DNA from: Eretmocerus hayati
Taxonomy: Eukaryota > Arthropoda > Insecta > Hymenoptera > Aphelinidae
Reading direction: 5' to 3'
Assembly: GCA_029851415.1 (NCBI GenBank)
Contig: CM056742.1
Coordinates: forward strand, 114,578,246 to 114,642,245
DNA length: 64,000 nucleotides
Shown here: piece after piece, positions 33,780 through 45,501 of the stretch
Layout: every line of letters begins with the position of its first letter
Numbering within the stretch: the first letter of the stretch is position 1
Notes under the pieces: model-generated
Database searches by the model: none
What the model saw: the letters and a program-made list of their open reading frames with translations, nothing else
What the model was told of the DNA's origin: nothing
Made by a program: the position numbers and the translations under genes

Positions 33780-34574
33780 CAGTACCGTGCAAAAATTCCT
33801 GAACGGGAGTATGAAATCCTCTCTTGCAAAAACGTTGATTACTCGAACCCGGATTGATGAAGAGGAATTTTGAAAAAAGCATCTTGAAGATGAGAAAAAA
33901 CGCTAACTTTCTGTGGTTTTTGGTTTTCCTTCCAGCCCTTCTTGGTACCTCAAATAGCTGATGTAATTTCAAGGATTTCGAAAAAAATCGTTTTAACTAT
34001 ATGGGCTGTGATCTTGACGCGGATAAAAATACAGCAATTTTACAAAAAAGCATCGTGAAGAGCAGGAAAAATCTCATTTGTAATGATTTTTTCATTATTT
34101 TTTGCGTCATGCGAGTAAGAGTGTGACAGCTCTCAAAGTAGCCAGATTCTCGGATTTTCAATGAAATACGGGTGAAAACAGCAGAAGATGGTAAAAAAAC
34201 TACGGTTCTGGCTACTTTGAGAGCTCTCATACTCTTATTCGCACGACGTAAAGAATAATCAAAAAATCATTGCAAATGGTATTTGTTTCGCTCTCCAAGA
34301 TGCTCTTTGCAAAACTGTTCTATCTTCATCCGCGTCCAAATCATAGCCTACATAGTGAACACGGTTTGTTTTCGAAATCCTCGAAATTACCTCAGCTGTT
34401 TGAGATACGAAGGAGGGCTGAGAGAAAAATCAAGAACCACACAAAGTTAGCATTTTTTTTCATCTACAAGATGCTTTTTTTCAAAATTCCTCTACATCAA
34501 TCTGGACTCGAGCAATCGACATTTATGCAAGAGAGGCTTTTATACCACCGTTCAGGAATTTTTGCACGGTACTG
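33780..34574. mobile_element. Tc1/mariner-type foldback, 795 bp
   Basis: TA|CAGTACCGTGCAAAAATTCC at 33778 and the complement ending CAGTACCGTGC-type at 34574, followed by TA. Long arms (about 380 bp) turn near 34180. The CAGT tip plus TA duplication is the Tc1 signature. The frames at 33727-33972, 33997-34230 and 34270-34581 are arm translations. Confidence 0.85.
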
Positions 34575-34576
34575 TA

Positions 34577-35829
34577 CGTAGGTATCTTCAAAGCTCGAGT
34601 TGATATAAAAAGAAATTACACTCCACGTGGATATTAACCGTGCAGAACCATGGATCCAGCCGTTCGTGGACACAGAACAACAGCATATCCCGTCTTTGAG
34701 ACAAATATGGTCCGCTGAGACATCGCGTCGCGGTGAAATTGAAGTTTCCGTTCGGCACATCGAATCGAGCAGAGACGCGGCATTTGCACTTGGGGTCTCG
34801 GGAGACTAGCGCGCCCGGTCGTGGCCTACCATCACGCAGCTAGACGACTCGCGAAGTGGAATGAGGCAGGAAATGACGATTCGACTCATTCGAAATGTTG
34901 AGTCGGGTGCGCGGAGTAACTTTTACCCTTAGCTACGAGCCTCCGAGCGGTGTGCGCCTCGAGTTTGATGATGAAAGTTGTGCAAAGGGTGCTCTCTCCA
35001 AGGCCGGATGGATTGCGACGTCGCCTATTGTCTCTCTGTGTGCATGCGCGCGTCTTGCGTGTGCGGCCACAGTGCTATGCGTGCACATGCAGCTTCAGCC
35101 GCTCATAATTGTTCATGCGCGTCTGCTCACAGAGACGAGCACGTTGCCGAGCCAGCTAGCGTGCGTGCAGCAGTTGCACGCGGGGGAGAAAAGAGCGATG
35201 CTAGAAAACAGCGAGCTAGGAGGGGAAAATCATCATTGAAGGCTGCACTAGAACTCTGAACGACGTCGGTGTCATTGAAGAGCCGGCTCGAGGAGCGGGC
35301 ATGATGGCGACGCACAAGGCTCGTCTCGCTCGACAGACGGCGAGTGAGTGATCGTCGGATGGACCCCTTGGCACTCCCTCTGCGTATAGGTGAGATGATA
35401 AAAAATTTAACGACAGCCGTCTTTGCTGGGCGGCGCGTACGTACAGCCTGCTCTTGCTATCGCCGAGAGCAATCTTCAAATCTGATAAGGGTTTCTTGAT
35501 CCTAAGGGCAATAACACACTGAATACTTCGTACGCAAGGTGTATGCACACTGCTGTTTCAACCGGTGTCTCAACCTAGTACATCTCAATTTCGAGATCCA
35601 TGTCTCAATACGAAGAGTCTCTGCTGGTGCCCACTTAGGGGAATCAGGGTTCTTAGTTTCGATTCCGGGGTAAGCATTACGTTGTGTCCTCGTTCTGTCC
35701 AATTCAGGGCAAATCCACAAAAATGTCAACAAGAGTAGTGAAGATTAAAACTCATTATTCACTCCTATTCACATCGAGCATGAGCAAGAACGAATCTCTA
35801 CAGCAACTGCACAGACGATAAGCCCGATA
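34577..35829. other. CpG-rich segment, no supported gene
   Basis: 34660-35420 is GC-rich with four overlapping frames of 60-114 codons on both strands (34895-35239, 34978-35259, 35127-35315 and 35216-35548). None shows a recognisable domain. A promoter or untranslated first exon would fit but is unproven. Confidence 0.35.
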
Positions 35830-36342
35830 AGGGTACGTCCACAAATGATCATATGCATGCATATTGCAGTGCACACTGTACGTATGCAATGCACACGTGC
35901 ACATGTGCAGCTCATCAAATTTTAGCCAAAACCAGGATCCGGCTTTGAATCAGACGGTAACGAAACCAAGACACAAACCGATTCGAGTTAGAAATTCTCT
36001 GATGTGAGCCCTTCATTCTTTGCTCAAGTTCGATGAGCTGCACATGTGCAGCACGTGTGCACTGCATATGCATGTGCATCATTTGTAGACACGCCCTTGC
36101 ACATGCACTGCACACGTGCACATGTACAGCTCATCAGATTTGCGCAGATATTGAAGAGCATAAATCAGATAATCTTCCATTTGAGCCGGTTCGAGTGTTT
36201 CCTCCGTTTCTAGCTTATATCCAAAGCAGAACTCGGTGAGTTCCGGCTGGTTCCAGCTAAAATTTGTCAAGTTGTGCACGTGTACGTGTGCACTGCATAT
36301 GCGCAGTGTGCATTGCATATGCATTACTTGTGGACACACCCT
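35830..36342. mobile_element. hAT-like foldback rich in GTGCAC/GCATATGC
   Basis: The tip AGGGTACGTCCACAAATGAT at the left is mirrored by GGACACACCCT at the right. A third, internal end (CATTTGTAGACACGCCCTT) closes at 36098. Words such as GCACATGTGCAGCTCATCA recur inverted at 35893, 36030 and 36115. The (C)AGGGYRYGTCC tip resembles hAT ends, but I find no 8-bp duplication. Long alternating purine-pyrimidine runs are present. Confidence 0.65.
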
Positions 36343-36629
36343 GAAATACATGCACGCTCTCCAAATCATAACCAGCAAATTAGATCACCTGACTATCTTA
36401 TAAAGAGCTTAGGGTCTAACACGTTTACTTACAGAAAGCAAGAATCAGCCACCCTATCAAAAGGCCAAAACTGGTAGTGCACATCCCGGGTGAAAGCTGG
36501 GGTAGGCAAGTATAGGAGAGAAAAAAGGATCGTCGAGTGTGACTGATGCCATTAAAACTATTAAAGCTGATGAATCTATCAGTGACAGCTATATGAGGTG
36601 AGCCAGAGTTTGTTTTCGAATATAAGGTA

Positions 36630-37841
36630 AGTGTACCCAACTTGCCTCTGTACCTAACTTGCCCCCATATGCCGATCTCAGGAATGGGCACTCCTTGGCC
36701 TCCCGTTAAATTTTTTTTACGTTTGTTATGTTGAAATATGAGAAAGTAAGTAGTTTGCGTCGCCCCCGAATCATTCGTGCGTTCTCCAAAAAATGTAAAG
36801 TGGTTTTTCCGTTTTTCGTGATTGCTTAGCTAAGAAAGCACCGAGGGAATTGCATTCAGTAAAATTAGTGCCAAATTTTTTGAATTTAACCGATCTCAAC
36901 GGACCTTAGCGCATTCGATCCCTCGTTTCGAGACCTTCGAAATCCATTTTTCAAAATTGCAAAATTCGAATATGGAGCTGTTTTATGTGCAAAACACGGA
37001 GACGATTTGTAAACAAGGATGCCAACATCGGAGTGTGCCTAACATGCCCCCATATATTTATCTCGAAAGGGCGTGCAGTACGACTTTTTTACCAGTCAGA
37101 ACGTGTTTATCACGTCAAAATAGGTCAGAAATAGTGTTTCGAACCACCGAAAAGCTCTAAATGTGCGTGCATGGCGATAAAAACACTTTATCGACGATTT
37201 CCATAATTTATTTCGGAAGAATTGAGACAGTTTGGCTCCAATTAATTCAATTTGGACGTAGTTTAGTGCATTTTAAAGGTCTTTTAACAAGCTTACAAAT
37301 GAGTTAAAGCACGTTGCAAATCGTTGAAGTAAACCAAAGTTATTAAGAAAAAGGCTTAATGGGGGCAAGTTGGGTATACACTTTTGTAAACTCTCAAAAA
37401 TCACCTTTTGGGAGAATTAAAACAGTTTGCGTGCACGGCGATGAATAAACACTTTATCGCCGATTTTCATCATTTATTTTGGAAGAATTGAGACTGTTCA
37501 AATCCAATTGATTCAAATTGGACGTAGTTTAGTGAATTTTAAAGGTCTTTAAACAAGCTTCAAAATGAGTTGAAGCACATTCAAAATCGTTGAAGTAAAC
37601 CAAAGTTATTAAGAATAAGGCTTAATGGGGGCAAGTTGGATACACACTTTTGTAAATTCTCAAAAATCACCTTTTGGGAGAATTGAAACAGTTTGGCTCC
37701 AGTTGGTCCAAATTGAATGTACCTCAACTTATTTTGAAGGTCTTAAGACAAGCTTTAAACTGAGCTAAGGTACGTTGGAAAATATTGAGATGGGCCAAAG
37801 TTATTAAGAAAATGGCTTAATGGGGGCAAGTTGGGTACACT
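36630..37841. mobile_element. AGTGTACC-family element, copy 2, with internal tandem units
   Basis: TA|AGTGTACCCAACTTGCC at the left; GGGGGCAAGTTGGGTACACT at the right. The right half holds three tandem units of about 200-270 bp (near 37165-37400, 37430-37650 and 37680-37841), each ending 'GGCTTAATGGGGGCAAGTTGG'. This explains its greater length than copy 1. The right TA is not preserved. Confidence 0.8.
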
Positions 37842-38190
37842 GACCTTTTATACACGCAGTATGTCCAAATAGTACCGGAATTCCCCCCCCCCCCCGCCCC
37901 GTATATCCCCAGGGTTACGTCGTGCAAAAAATGGAGTGTGTGGGAAAGCTCCTTGTAAGGGTCTCTCATTTATTATTTTCTGTCCCAAAAGAAGAAAGTT
38001 CTGTCAATGGCGTGGACAGGTATTGCATCGATTCCTTTTACCAAATAGTATATTACATCATCCAGTGCGAAAGTGGTGACTTGTCAGGGGTCGTGCTATT
38101 ATCTTCAATCAGTCACCAGCCAACCACTCACGATTTCAAATACAAATTCATCTCATATTAAGTCAATGAGGAAACTTGTTTAGTGTAGAC
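37842..38190. other. No gene seen; 13-C run
   Basis: C run at 37883-37895. The frame 37922-38161 (79 codons) is unrecognised. Confidence 0.4.
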
Positions 38191-38248
38191 GCCAATTATC
38201 GATCATTTTCCAACACTTATATTAAATATATATTATTTTTCAATACTA

Positions 38249-38569
38249 TAAGAGTTACGGGGGCAGAGTGGGCCAGCGGCAAAAACAAGAAGTCACAGCA
38301 CTTTGTTCTATAGCTGGTTTATTACTCGGATGACTCTAAAGACTCTTAAATACACTCGAACAGGAATCTATAATATATATAAAAGACTTGAGGATATACA
38401 AAAGACGTAAGGATGCGCTCTCAACGGCAGCTCGTCACGTAGTGAAGGAGAACGGCCGACGCTCGTTGTCATATAACAGCCCCTTCGTTACCGACAATAG
38501 ACTCGCGTTCACACGTGAGCAGCTTTATGTTGTTCTATACATATTTTGTATAAGTATCAAATTCCAACA
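38249..38569 (-). mobile_element. LTR, left arm of palindrome
   Basis: Read on the minus strand it begins TGTTGGAATTTGATAC and ends GTAACTCTTA. A polypurine tract lies directly upstream (complement at 38570-38580). Signals: TATA-like TTTATATATATTATAG and poly(A) signal AATAAA. Confidence 0.8.
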
Positions 38570-40617
38570 CTCCCTCCCTTATACAAGATTTAGATCTATA
38601 TGCAGTAAACAATATAATCTAGAATCAACATCACAAAGGAACAGAATTCAATTCGTTTCAAAAGAATTAAGAACATCTAACAAGGAGGGTGCCAGGCCTT
38701 CGGATCACCAATCCTCCTGGAACTCTAGGATATGTTTTGTTATACCAAAACATGTAACAAACCACTATTATAACTTGCCAACGCTCCCTAGAATCATCCT
38801 GAGTACCAGGGTCAATATCCCAGCAAATAGGCCTTTTCCAGGTGGATTGATGCCATAGTTCTCCATAAGCTGGCTATTCTATGCCGTGGGACTTTCCTTG
38901 AGACTAATAAGAATAGTTACACGAAATAGAGACTGAAAAGAACAAATTCCAGCCATATAAGACTGGAATAGCTCATCTCAATCATGGATGAGGGAAGTTG
39001 AGGATCAAAAAATTAACAAAATTGAGTTTTTCAGCGACAGAATGATGAGTCTGGGAGGATATAAGACTTTTCAATAAACATACGGTAATGAATATGATTT
39101 ACTCACATTCAGAGACCACCACTTTCCCAATTAATGTTGTCAAATTACACCCGCACTGTGTAAACTGCCAAGGCAAGCCAAGGAGCGTCACAACCAATAG
39201 CAGATCCTGCGACTGACCTGTAAGAATTTGACAACAAAGTATCGTGCTCAACTCACACTCTGGCTCTGCATATTCTACACTGATTTTACATGTTTCTATC
39301 CACAAGTTGATTGAAAAAATTCAATCTGAACAGATCTGGAATAGCTCTGTTGACACAAAGTTAACCTGATTTTGACCACGTTTAGAACAACATCACAAGC
39401 AAATTCTACAACACCTAAAAGTGAGTACTCATCTGAAAACCCTAAACTGCAATCAGCAACGGATTTTCAAGATGCTTTTCGACGATAAATGGTAAAGTGT
39501 GGAATTCTCTCAAGCAGACTAATGAATATGAGGCCAGGTGGGTGATGGTTTGCGAGAAACTGTTGCACCGGCAGAGTTTGCCATGCTATAAAGGAGCAGA
39601 CGACAAAAGTCATACAAGTCAAAGTGTCGTATTTTTCACTCCTTGTTTAGCTTTAGAGAAACTCGCACTTGATCACTTTTCCATCGCTAAAATCGTCGAC
39701 AACCTCCTGACAGTCCGTGGCAGACAACCTGCGGTTTGGAATCATCAGATAAGTATTCATTTTGAGGTGCTTAATAAAACTTTCCTTGTGACATTGTTCC
39801 AAACGTGGTCAAAATCAGGTTGACTTTGTGTCAACACAGCTATTTCAGATTAGTTCAGATTGAATTTTTTCAATCAACTTGTGGATAGAAACATGTAAAA
39901 TCAGTGTAGAATATGCAGAGTCAGAGTGTGAGTTGAGCACGATACTTTGTTGTCAAATTTTTACAGGTCAGTCGCAGGATCTGCTATTGGTTATGACTTT
40001 CCTTGGCTGGCCTTGGCTGTTTACACAGTGCGGCTGCTATTTGACAACACTAATTGGGGGAGTGATGGTCTCTGAATGTGAGTCAATCATATTCATTACC
40101 GTATGTTTATTGAAAAGTCTTATATCCTCCCAGGCTCATCATTCCGTCGCTGAAAAAATCAATTTTGTCAATTTTTTGATTCTCAACTTCCCTCATCCAT
40201 GATTGAGATGAGCTATACAGGTTTTACATAGCTGGAACTTGTTCTTTTCAGTCTCTATTTCATGTTACTATTCTTATTAGTCTAAAGGAACGTCCCACGG
40301 TATAGAATAGCCAGCTTATGGAGAACTATGGATTCATCAATCCACCTAGAAAAGGCCTATTTGCTGGGATATTGACCCTGGTACTCAGGATGAGTCTAGG
40401 GAGCGTTGGCAAGTTATAAGAGTGGTTTGTTACATGTTTTGGTATAACAAAACATATCCTAGAGTTCCAGGAGGATTGGTGATCCGAAGGCCTGGCACCC
40501 TCCTTGTTAGATGTTCTTAATTCTTTTGAAACGAATTGAATTCTGTTCCTTTTTGATGTTGATTCTAGATTATATTGTTTACTGCATATAGATCTAAATC
40601 TTGTATAAGGGAGGGAG

Positions 40618-40938
40618 TGTTGGAATTTGATACTTATACAAAATATGTATAGAACAACATAAAGCTGCTCACGTGTGAACGCGAGTCTATTGTCGGTAAC
40701 GAAGGGGCTGTTATATGACAACGAGCGTCGGCCGTTCTCCTTCACTACGTGACGAGCTGCCGTTGAGAGCGCATCCTTACGTTTTGTGTATATCCTCAAG
40801 TCTTTTATATATATTATAGATTCCTGTTCGACTGTATTTAAGAGTCTTTAGAGTCATCCGAGTAATAAACCAGCTATAGAACAAAGTGCTGTGACTTCTT
40901 GTTTGTGCCGCTGGCCCACTCTGCCCCCGTAACTCTTA
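40618..40938 (+). mobile_element. LTR, right arm of palindrome
   Basis: Begins TGTTGGAATTTGATAC right after GGGAGGGAG. It has TTTATATATATTATAG (about 40803-40818) and AATAAA (about 40863) and ends GTAACTCTTA. The short TG-start LTR next to a polypurine tract would fit a Copia- or Gypsy-type element, but no gag or pol motif survives in the arms. Confidence 0.8.
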
Positions 40939-41009
40939 TAGTATTGAAAAATAATATATATTTAATATAAGTGTTGGAAAATGATCGATAATTGGCACCC
41001 TCCTTGTAA

Positions 41010-41787
41010 GTTTTGGATATTAAAGAAAATCTTTGTATATAAAATCAGTGCAGATACGTCAGAAAGAAATATTTCAAATTCAAATTTTCTTTCCATCCTT
41101 GTTCTTCACCTGTGAACAAACAAAAATTCGAATATGTTTATGATTTAATCAAAGATTCATGATTCATGAAGATTCTAGATTCAGCTCATCGATTATTTTG
41201 ATCCTGTAGATTCTTATTGGTTAAATATTCGTATGAATCGAATGGTGAAAATTCAATGAAAATATCTGCTCAATCATCTTTTGATGCAGGTGATTTGACT
41301 ATGAATTTCCCTGGCTCGACACATTCGCTCATAAAATTATTATGTGTTTCAGTCATATGGATTATAATTCCAGATGTTTCTTTCCAATATCTGTAAGTAA
41401 TTAATTAATTAATTTCTCAAGTCAACATGATTCTTTTGATTGTTCCAAATCGATCATCTATTCTTCTCCCTCCTAATCGAAGAATGAGTTATCAGAAATT
41501 CATAAAGAACCCCCATCAAATCTGATAATTTCATGTAAGACTCATACCTTATGGGAATATGAGTAATTCTGGAATTCATTCAAAGCTCCCTCCAAAAATG
41601 ATGCAGGTCATCAAGAATTCTCATCGAGAGTTTTTCTTCAGATTAATGTCCAAAATCACATGAATAATTATTTATTCAATAATCATAAATATACTTTCTC
41701 AAATGAGACATATTCTGATTCCTAGATTTATTTTTCACGCTTTCGAATCTAAAGTCATTCGTGTATCTTTCCATCAAACTACTCTTC
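41010..41787. other. AT-rich, GATTC-rich DNA, no gene seen
   Basis: GATTC/GAATC words are unusually frequent from about 41100 to 43700, including within the candidate gene. No repeat unit is clear. Confidence 0.4.
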
Positions 41788-42207
41788 TCATTGATTAAAT
41801 TCTTGATTGAATCGAATTTCATTAATGCATGGTGCATTAGATTGTCCATCTGAGTTTTGAAGCTTGAATCTACAGTATTGATTTACGGCATTTTTCTCAC
41901 CTCCTTCAGGTACAGTGCATGGAGCCCCTTTATCATGTATTCTTTGACAACTATAATGGAACCACATGTTGGTATATTTTAAGGGACAGGAAATATTGTC
42001 AGCCCAATGGCCTCGCTGATAGCATCTATGACAAATATCAGTCTTATTATCATAGTCGTTTCCATGGTGTTGTTCTTGAGACCAGACTTGGTCAACTAGT
42101 GTGGATTCGTTGTTACTCGAACTTTCTGAATGAGACTGCAACAGAAGTGATTTCATTGGATCAAATCCATTATCAAATTGATTCCTTACAATTTTCAGAT
42201 TCGTTCC
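41788..42207 (-). CDS. Zinc-knuckle reading frame, possible 3' part of the next gene
   Basis: The open frame runs from about 42207 to the stop at 41788, with an in-frame ATG at 42156. The product is rich in Ser, Asn and Gln, then has CHRCYQRGHWADNISC. This is close to a CCHC zinc knuckle (C-x2-C-x4-H-x4-C) but has six residues before the last cysteine. Further Cys/His pairs follow (FHYSC, APC, YCRF). It lies just downstream of the coiled-coil gene on the same strand and shares its Ser/Asn/Gln-rich style, so it may be a further exon or a frame-shifted continuation. I could not find a convincing splice pair. A gag-like or nucleic-acid-binding role is possible. The copia/gypsy type is not established. 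Confidence 0.45.
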   Translation of the reverse strand, partial: GTNLKIVRNQFDNGFDPMKSLLLQSHSESSSNNESTLVDQVWSQEQHHGNDYDNKTDICHRCYQRGHWADNISCPLKYTNMWFHYSCQRIHDKGAPCTVPEGGEKNAVNQYCRFKLQNSDGQSNAPCINEIRFNQEFNQ

Positions 42208-42313
42208 TTATATTTCTTGATTCGTATCAGTTCAAGAAAAGATCTCAATCGTATTGTTCTTCCGTGATTTGTGATATCGAGTCGGTATATGAATTGTTGA
42301 CAAACTCATATTT

Positions 42314-43670
42314 TCAATGCTTTAACTGTTCGGATTGGAAGGTTTCTGAATCTTGATTCGTATCGTGTGTTTGAGTGAGACTCGACTCTTCATTAGACTC
42401 TCCACTTCCTTGAATCACCTGTTCAGATTGGATAATTGCTGAATCGTGATTCGTATCAGATGCCTGAGTGAAACTCGACTCTTCATCAAGCTCCTCATTT
42501 TCTTCTATGTTTTGTTGTTGAGCTCCTTGCTGTCTAATATTGAGTCTTCGAATTTCTTCAGTTTCTTTCTCGACAACAGCAGTTTGTAATCTCAGTTTTT
42601 CAATTTCTAGAGTCAATTTCAAATCCTCGGGAGTTTTATTCTCATTCCTCTGGACTTCTAAAATCTTCTGTTCAAGAAAACTCAAAGCACGTTCGAATCT
42701 TGTCACAGCATCTTTAAATGCATATACAAAATCATAAGATACGCTTATTGTACCAGGTTTCTCCACGTGAGGCATTTTCGAAGATTCAAAAGTCATAACA
42801 GATGCAGAGATTCTTTGATTCTTTTGGGTCGATTCAACGATTCTTGAATCAATCAAAATTGTAACTATGGTGAATTCACAATTCGAAGATCTCAAGTTCG
42901 TGTGGGTAGCTGTAAAAAAAACAAACTTTAGTTACAACGGATCTTGAGAGATTGGTCTAATGATATCTCATTCATTCATTCAGAGTCGATAGTGAATTCT
43001 CGAATCGTAATTTCCTTTCAGATAAGAGTCAAATATGCAAGTGTCACATCTGAATTTAGTAGATATATACTGCATGTTTGTATCAATGGTTGTGATTAAT
43101 CTAAAGTCTAGTGAAAATCTTGAATCGCAAGACTATTCCTACTAGATTTAGAGAAACCACGATTTAGATAGCTCTACTCCTGAACTCGATTGAGCTTCAT
43201 CGTATATATTATTCCTTTATTGTGTTTGGTGCATAACTCTATTGATGATGAACCTATGATTCGCGAGGTTGTTCTATTCTTTGATTTAGAATCTCGGTAC
43301 TAGTCAAATTCTTATTCCATGGTCCTATTGATTTTGAACCTTCGAATCGCGAGGAATTCTATTCCTTGAAGGATAATCTACTCTTTGATCATGATTCATT
43401 CAGAATCTTGATGCCGACAGATTCCCAACTCACATGGTCCTATTGGTTGCTGTAAAATATTCAAGATTCGTTATCTGGATTTACCCTTTCGTTAGGCCTA
43501 ACATTCTTTATTGACATACGCATATATTCTAGAATCACAATTCTGAGTGCACTCTTATCCAAGAAACTCAGAAATTCATTCTCGTATTTTACAGCATTTA
43601 GAATTTTCAGATGGTTGTTATTTTTGTCCAGAATCCCTCTGCTGTTTTGCATGGACTTATCAACACTCAT
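42314..43670 (-). CDS. Candidate two-exon gene: coiled-coil, Gln/Ser-rich protein
   Basis: Exon 1 is 43670-43520: it starts at an ATG and has 50 codons plus one base, ending at a GTATGT donor. Exon 2 starts at 42909 after an excellent acceptor (T-rich tract then ACAG) and runs to a stop at 42314. The phases fit (one base plus two). The predicted protein is about 248 residues. The middle (about residues 110-175) is strongly charged and heptad-like (RFERALSFLEQKILEVQRNE, then LEIEKLRLQTAVVEKETEEI), a likely coiled coil. The C-terminal part holds two copies of a motif, EESS.TQ..DTN.DS...QSEQ. A TATA-like TTTATATAAATA lies just upstream of the ATG. I do not recognise the family. Coiled coil plus a nearby zinc knuckle could be gag-like. 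A shorter gene or pseudogene is possible. Confidence 0.5.
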
Positions 43671-45172
43671 TTGTTGAATATTTATATAAACCTTCTGAGC
43701 CGGGATATGGACTATGATCGAAAGTCATAAATATGCCTTCGCATATCCTAGAATCCAATTTTCATCCAAAACCAGATAAAGTTCGATCATTGTTCCATAC
43801 TTCTCGGTCATAGGGAACGCACTGCAATCGCACATAACAAAGATGCAGAAATTCTCAATTCGTCTGCAGCATTAAGCACTCATATGCACACCACTCTCTA
43901 GAAATAATACCAAGCACTGCTGTGATAACAGTCAGATTTGGGTTGATCAAGCACATACAAGGAACGCATACAGACTCATTGAGAACTCCCAAACTAATCA
44001 CGAAAATTCACCGAACACAAGCTTCATTCCGTGACTAATCTCCAGCATTAGGATCCGTATAGAACTGTCAGGCCGCAATCACACGAGGTGAAAACTAGTT
44101 GTATCTGCCTTAATTACAAATGAACTTGACAGAGACAACACTACGGGTTCGTCTTAGTCGCATTCATCGCTGGCACAACTGAGTTCAATGTTCAAGAATA
44201 CACATGCCATTGCAGTCTTCTTGTTATATTACTTGAACACAAAATAATTGGTCAAGTCTCGATTCATCATTCGGATCCAATTCAAATTCTATTCGTTGAA
44301 TCACGACTCATTAACCAGAAATATGGAGCACGAACATCGATGCATCTCATACATCAGCATAGGCTTGAGTGTATTGAGGTTAGGTTGGGAGGTCACGCAA
44401 AAATCGCGATGCAAAAATAATGAACGCAGCAACACCCCTACACAACGAGCATGCATATCTGAGTGCTCCGGGCTGGACTATCCGCGAGCTACACATGTCT
44501 TGAAAGCAAGCAAAACATGCATAACACGTGCGTATGTATGCATTCATGAAACGAGGCATGCTACAATAGTCAATAATTTATAATGAATAATCAGCACTGA
44601 TTTTACTACATCGACCCATCAATCAACGACCCTCTGGACATTTGATATAAATCTAGACTCGCGATATCCAATCCTAAGCATAGCTCGAGCACGTGTGCGA
44701 TGAGAAACGAACGGGAGAGAGAGAAAGAGAGAGACAGCACGAAAACACGCTGTTACCGATTCCCGGAACCACGCGCGATGGTTAACACGTGTACGCGCTA
44801 GCCCCACGTCTCGCGCACGACAACAAACCCAACCTCGATCATGATGCTTACGGAGATGCTGATTACCCGCGACAATAATCTTCACATACGATTTACAGAC
44901 GCCCAGCCATACCTTACACTCACACGACTGACCGCACTGTCGTGTTGTCTAGCTGTTCCGGTGGACCACGCTCAAATTGACTCTTCTTCGATTAAATCGA
45001 CATTGACTCGACTCATCACGATTCTCTATTGATATATGACAATGCACGATCACCTACCTTGAACTCAAGGTTGACTCGTATTTGATGACACTTCTCAGAA
45101 GCTCAGCTCGACGATGCTTTAGATCCCTGACTTCTCGCGCGCAGTGGAAGCGTGCCCTGGGCCCATAACCTA
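43671..45172. other. Region between candidate gene and solo LTR, no gene recognised
   Basis: Frames at 44248-44583 (plus) and 44619-44885 (minus) are unmatched. 44600-44830 is GC-richer, with a GA-rich run at about 44710-44735. Confidence 0.4.
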
Positions 45173-45492
45173 TGAGAGTTACGGAAGCAGAGTGGGCCAG
45201 CGGCACAAACAAGAAGTCACAGCACTTTGTTCTATAGCTGGTTTATTACTCGGATGACTCTAAAGACTCTTAAATACACTCGAACAGGAATCTATAATAT
45301 ATATAAAAGACATGAGAATATACACAAGACTTAAGGATGCGCTCTCAACGGCAGCTCGTCACGTAGTGAAGGAGAACGGCCGACGCTCGTTGTCATCAAC
45401 AGCCCCTTCATTACCGACAAGAGACTCGCGTTCACACATAAGCAGCTTCATATTGTTCTACACATAATTTGTATGAGTATCAAATTCCAACA
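45173..45492 (-). mobile_element. Solo LTR of the palindrome's LTR family
   Basis: On the minus strand it runs TGTTGGAATTTG...GTAACTCTCA, about 320 bp, closely similar to the LTRs at 38249 and 40618 and with the canonical TG...CA ends. No polypurine tract or internal sequence adjoins it. No 5-bp duplication is visible. Confidence 0.8.
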
Positions 45493-45501
45493 AATACTTG
45501 T

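Larger units (their letters stand above)
38191..40996. repeat. 2.8-kb palindrome carrying outward-facing LTRs
   Basis: Arms of about 1.28 kb (38191-39465 and 39720-40996) are highly similar inverted copies around a spacer of about 250 bp. Each arm holds one 321-bp LTR whose 3' end faces outward, and a polypurine tract (AAGGGAGGGAG) touches its inner side. The inverted similarity continues about 58 bp beyond each LTR into flanking DNA. That argues for an inverted duplication of an already inserted element rather than two insertions. The 14-mer GGCACCCTCCTTGT at 40494 recurs at the right arm border (40994). The conserved frames 39099-39305 (minus) and 39879-40202 (plus) are the same arm sequence. 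Confidence 0.85.

Noticed and set aside
38388..40799. Paired 156-157-codon frames on opposite strands
   Set aside because: They are the same LTR-containing arm sequence read in the two palindrome arms, so conservation is due to recent duplication.
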